Below are positions 61,658-64,000 of a stretch of DNA of 64,000 nucleotides, in pieces. Every line of letters begins with the position of its first letter. The first letter of the stretch is position 1. This stretch comes from Clostridiales bacterium. Lineage in GTDB: Bacteria > Bacillota > Clostridia > Oscillospirales > Acutalibacteraceae. A model generated the notes under the pieces. The model was not told the origin of the DNA. It did not search any database and saw only the letters and a list, made by a program, of their open reading frames with translations. The stretch is from NCBI GenBank assembly GCA_012840445.1, contig DULI01000008.1, positions 372,001 through 436,000 of the forward strand. The letters are read 5' to 3'. A program made the translations under genes and the position numbers.

Positions 61658-61702
61658 ATTTTGTATGTTTATAGATTATTTTGTAACGAGAGGAAGTAAA
61701 AA

Positions 61703-62953
61703 ATGTTTGGGGATATTGTTGATACAATAGGATTTGTAGAAAAGGCAGACCCTGAAGTCGGCAAGGCCATGCGGATGGAGCTTGAGCGCCAGCAGAGAAA
61801 CATAGAGCTTATCGCTTCCGAAAATTTTGTTTCTCCCGCAGTTATGGCAGCCATGGGCTCGGTGCTTACAAATAAATATGCCGAAGGATATCCGGGGAAA
61901 CGCTACTACGGCGGCTGCTATTGCGTTGATATCGTCGAAAACATTGCAATTGAACGCGCAAAGAAACTGTTCGGCGCGGAACACGCCAATGTGCAGCCCC
62001 ATTCGGGCGCGCAGGCCAATCAGGCTGTATACCTTGCTATGTTAAATAACGGGGATACCGTTATGGGAATGAATCTCGCGCACGGTGGTCACCTTACACA
62101 TGGTTCCCCGGTTAACAGTTCGGGTATTCTTTATAACTTTGTGCCTTATGGTGTGGATGACAACGGGTACATTAATTACGAAAAAATGCGCGAAATTGCG
62201 CTGGAATGCAGGCCTAAAATGATAGTCGCCGGCGCCTCGGCCTACGCTCGAGAAATAAAATTCGATATAATTTCCCAGATTGCGAAAGAAGTCGGCGCAA
62301 TTTTTATGGTAGACATGGCACATATTGCAGGTTTGGTAGCCGCAGGGCTTCATCAAAACCCAGTCCAATATGCCGATATCGTTACCACCACTACCCATAA
62401 AACGTTGCGTGGGCCCAGAGGCGGAATGATCCTTTGCAAGCAGGAGTTTGCGAAGGCAATTGACAAAGCAGTATTCCCCGGCAACCAGGGCGGCCCGCTG
62501 ATGCATATAATTGCCGCAAAGGCGGTTTGCCTGGGCGAAGCCCTTACCGATGAATTCAAAGCTTACCAAAAACGCATAGTCGAAAATGCAAAAACACTGG
62601 CCAATTCCCTGTTGGAGAAAGGTGTCAACCTTGTTTCTGGCGGCACCGACAACCATTTGATGCTTTTAGACCTTAGAGGAACCGGGGTTACCGGCAAGGA
62701 GCTTGAACGCCGCCTTGACGAGGTTCACATTACGGTTAACAAAAACGCCATCCCCAACGACCCCGAAAAACCGTTTGTGACCAGCGGCATTAGAGTCGGT
62801 ACTCCGGCAGCCACATCAAGAGGCCTTGGCAGCGAAGAAATGAAGCTGATCGCCGAATACATTAAACTTGCCATCACTGATTTCGAATCAAAAGCCGATT
62901 CAATCAGGGCAGGCGTTGCCGAAATCTGCGAAAAATATCCGCTTTATAAATAA
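61703..62953 (+). CDS. glyA: Serine hydroxymethyltransferase
   Basis: 416 aa. Seen: [17 protein letters not shown] (about 28-44), [14 protein letters not shown] (about 58-71), [13 protein letters not shown] (about 99), [12 protein letters not shown] (about 204), PLP lysine in [14 protein letters not shown] (about 228-241) and [16 protein letters not shown] (about 355-370). Known: converts serine and THF to glycine and 5,10-methylene-THF. Serine is also the precursor for cysK. Preceded by GAGAGGAAG. No glycine or THF riboswitch seen upstream. Own terminator follows. Confidence 0.97.
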   Translation: MFGDIVDTIGFVEKADPEVGKAMRMELERQQRNIELIASENFVSPAVMAAMGSVLTNKYAEGYPGKRYYGGCYCVDIVENIAIERAKKLFGAEHANVQPHSGAQANQAVYLAMLNNGDTVMGMNLAHGGHLTHGSPVNSSGILYNFVPYGVDDNGYINYEKMREIALECRPKMIVAGASAYAREIKFDIISQIAKEVGAIFMVDMAHIAGLVAAGLHQNPVQYADIVTTTTHKTLRGPRGGMILCKQEFAKAIDKAVFPGNQGGPLMHIIAAKAVCLGEALTDEFKAYQKRIVENAKTLANSLLEKGVNLVSGGTDNHLMLLDLRGTGVTGKELERRLDEVHITVNKNAIPNDPEKPFVTSGIRVGTPAATSRGLGSEEMKLIAEYIKLAITDFESKADSIRAGVAEICEKYPLYK

Positions 62954-62961
62954 ATATTAAT

Positions 62962-62990
62962 AAGGCAGATAATTCTGCCTTTTATTTTTT
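62962..62990 (+). terminator. Terminator of glyA
   Basis: AAGGCAGA pairs with TCTGCCTT around TAAT, followed by TTATTTTTT. Confidence 0.85.
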
Positions 62991-63091
62991 ATAAAGTTTT
63001 CAATACTCTATAAAACGTATTAGCCCACTCCTTTATTTTATATATTATGGTATTATATGGATTGTACTTGTTGCTTTTTGGAGATGATAGT

Positions 63092-63567
63092 ATGTATGGA
63101 GGTTTCGGCGGTGGCTCGTTTAACTCCCACGGTTCGACCAGCAACAATGTAAATAGATACTATACATACAAACAAACCAGTGGCGGGCATAGTGGCAGCG
63201 GTTGCTGAAGCACTAAAGTAGTTATATCTGGATTAATTATTTATTATATATTATATATTCTTAGTAAGGAACCCTTGGCTTTGCTAATATTAGCACTATT
63301 ATCATTAATTATCGCGTTAGCGGTTATTATTACCCATAAGGCTTACAACGCATTTTGCAAAGGAATTCCAAACCATTATTACAGGCGCGCAGCTAAAATT
63401 GTCGCAGGATACCTTGCCGGAATTGGTTTTTTGGGGTATGGACAGCGGTTGCCAGCTTTTTAAGCTGGGAGCATATGTTGGAGTTATTGTCTCCTTCATT
63501 TGCTATTTTGGTTGTTATTGGATCAATTGTATGTATCTATAACATTAGTAAAGGAAAGAATTTGTAG
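63092..63567 (+). pseudogene. Decayed small membrane-protein gene
   Basis: Seen: ATG at 63092 with GGAG upstream opens a Gly/Ser-rich N-terminus (MYGGFGGGSFNSHG...) of 38 codons that ends at an in-frame TGA (63206-63208). The same frame reads on for 84 codons with two membrane segments (VVISGLIIYYILYIL and ALLILALLSLIIALAV) and NHYYRRAAKIVAGYLAG, then stops at 63463 within GCTTTTTAAGC. Adding one T there restores a tail, LVVIGSIVCIYNISKGKNL, up to 63567. So a protein of about 158 aa seems broken by a stop and an indel. It could also be two short real genes. No known family. Confidence 0.4.
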
Positions 63568-63610
63568 GAAATTTTTCTATAATTATAATCATTAGCGTAA
63601 AACCCTTTTT

Positions 63611-63648
63611 AAATAAAAAACTCCACAAACTGATGTTGTTTGTGGAGT
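63611..63648 (-). terminator. Terminator of ddh
   Basis: ACTCCACAAAC pairs perfectly with GTTTGTGGAGT, followed on the minus strand by TTTTTTATTT, 10 bases past the stop. Confidence 0.88.
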
Positions 63649-63657
63649 AAAATTATT

Positions 63658-64000
63658 TTAAACAAGTTCATGAATTAACTTGTCCCTATCCCCCGCCAAA
63701 TAATCAATGGGCGGAATTTCAATCATAGTGTAGCATCCTGGCTTTTGCTTTACTACCGCCCGGGCTGCGGAAACCATAATTTGGCCGGTAAGCGCAGGAT
63801 TGTTTATGCTCATATTAAACTCCATTCTCTGGTTGGCAGTAACACCCGATGTTCCTTTTCTTAATAAATTAACACCGTGACCTACATCCTTTAACTCATC
63901 AACACTTTCGACCTTTATTACATGCGTCTCATCATGCACAAAATAGGCGTCTTCACGTATTGCCTTTGATACCGTATTAAAATCAGCGCCCTCTTGCAGC
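63658..64000 (-). CDS. ddh: Diaminopimelate dehydrogenase, C-terminal part (cut by window edge)
   Basis: 114 residues seen. Motifs: AYFVHDETHVI, GHGVNLLRKGTSG, NQRMEFNMSINNPALTGQIM and PGCYTMIEIPPIDYL, then GDRDKLIHELV at the end. These match the C-terminal catalytic/dimer part of the diaminopimelate dehydrogenase type found in Clostridia. Known: makes meso-diaminopimelate from tetrahydrodipicolinate in one NADPH-dependent step, bypassing the acyl pathways, for peptidoglycan and lysine. The N-terminal NADP-binding half lies beyond base 64000. Identification rests on recollection of the family. Confidence 0.75.
   Translation of the reverse strand, partial: LQEGADFNTVSKAIREDAYFVHDETHVIKVESVDELKDVGHGVNLLRKGTSGVTANQRMEFNMSINNPALTGQIMVSAARAVVKQKPGCYTMIEIPPIDYLAGDRDKLIHELV

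Noticed and set aside
61513-61702. Glycine, purine or THF riboswitch between guaB and glyA
   Set aside because: No conserved core visible; short A/T-rich spacer with ordinary promoter elements.
63206-63208. Selenocysteine codon (TGA) in the Gly-rich ORF
   Set aside because: No stable SECIS-like hairpin follows within the needed distance and the family is unknown; a nonsense mutation or true stop is simpler.

Overview
The window comes from an AT-rich, endospore-forming member of the Clostridia (Firmicutes). Evidence for this is spoIVA, spoVM, an alpha/beta SASP and a SPOCS-LysM coat protein, the Bacillus/Clostridia order yicC-remA-gmk-rpoZ-priA-def-fmt-rsmB-rlmN-prpC-prkC-rsgA-thiN-spoVM, strong Shine-Dalgarno sites with several TTG/GTG starts, and consensus SigA-type promoters. 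Families such as DUF4474, DUF4080 radical SAM and the Clostridia-type diaminopimelate dehydrogenase suggest a Ruminococcaceae/Oscillospiraceae-like lineage; that placement is inference. No rRNA, transposase, integrase, phage gene or CRISPR array was seen.

Layout. 1-3.9 kb: a partial metallophosphoesterase with a DUF4474 membrane protein, a B12-type radical SAM protein and a HAD phosphatase. 3.9-7.9 kb: a sulfur operon on the minus strand (metY, cysK, an HD protein, an IscR-like Rrf2 regulator). It is led by about 350 nt that carries a promoter, an inverted-repeat operator, a terminator/antiterminator-like structure and an overlooked 25-codon leader peptide with a Cys-Cys pair. 7.9-13.8 kb: tcdA, a pyridoxal/pyridoxamine kinase, a degenerate HD-GYP protein, tRNA-Leu(GAG), a ZIP transporter, an Eis-like acetyltransferase and a DUF2156 protein. 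13.9-17.6 kb: a complete ECF transporter with a DUF4430 protein, probably for cobalamin. 17.7-21.9 kb: two ABC export-type systems on the plus strand.

21.9-38.5 kb is a Wzx/Wzy-type surface polysaccharide locus. A minus-strand operon carries aminotransferase, phosphoglycosyl transferase, GNAT, PLP enzyme, ATP-grasp, glycosyltransferases, an EpsG-type polymerase, a flippase and a three-enzyme UDP-L-N-acetylamino-sugar pathway. It diverges from a membrane-bound 4,6-dehydratase through two promoters whose -35 boxes overlap. Two genes here are out of frame: the polymerase at a 12-A tract, and one glycosyltransferase by an apparent single-base loss. Either the locus is switching or decaying, or the assembly carries indels.

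38.6-56.8 kb is a housekeeping and sporulation block on the minus strand. It runs from yicC to thiN, a 48-aa membrane protein and spoVM (27 aa), then SPOCS-LysM and spoIVA, and lacks the coaBC and rpe genes found in the B. subtilis version. It joins translation start and end functions (def, fmt, rsmB, rlmN, rsgA), Ser/Thr signalling (prkC/prpC) and the base layer of the spore coat. 57-64 kb: tRNA-Lys, a 51-aa protein, a GT4 glycosyltransferase, SASP, tRNA-Thr, a divergent guaB, glyA, a decayed small membrane-protein gene, and the C-terminal part of diaminopimelate dehydrogenase running off the end.
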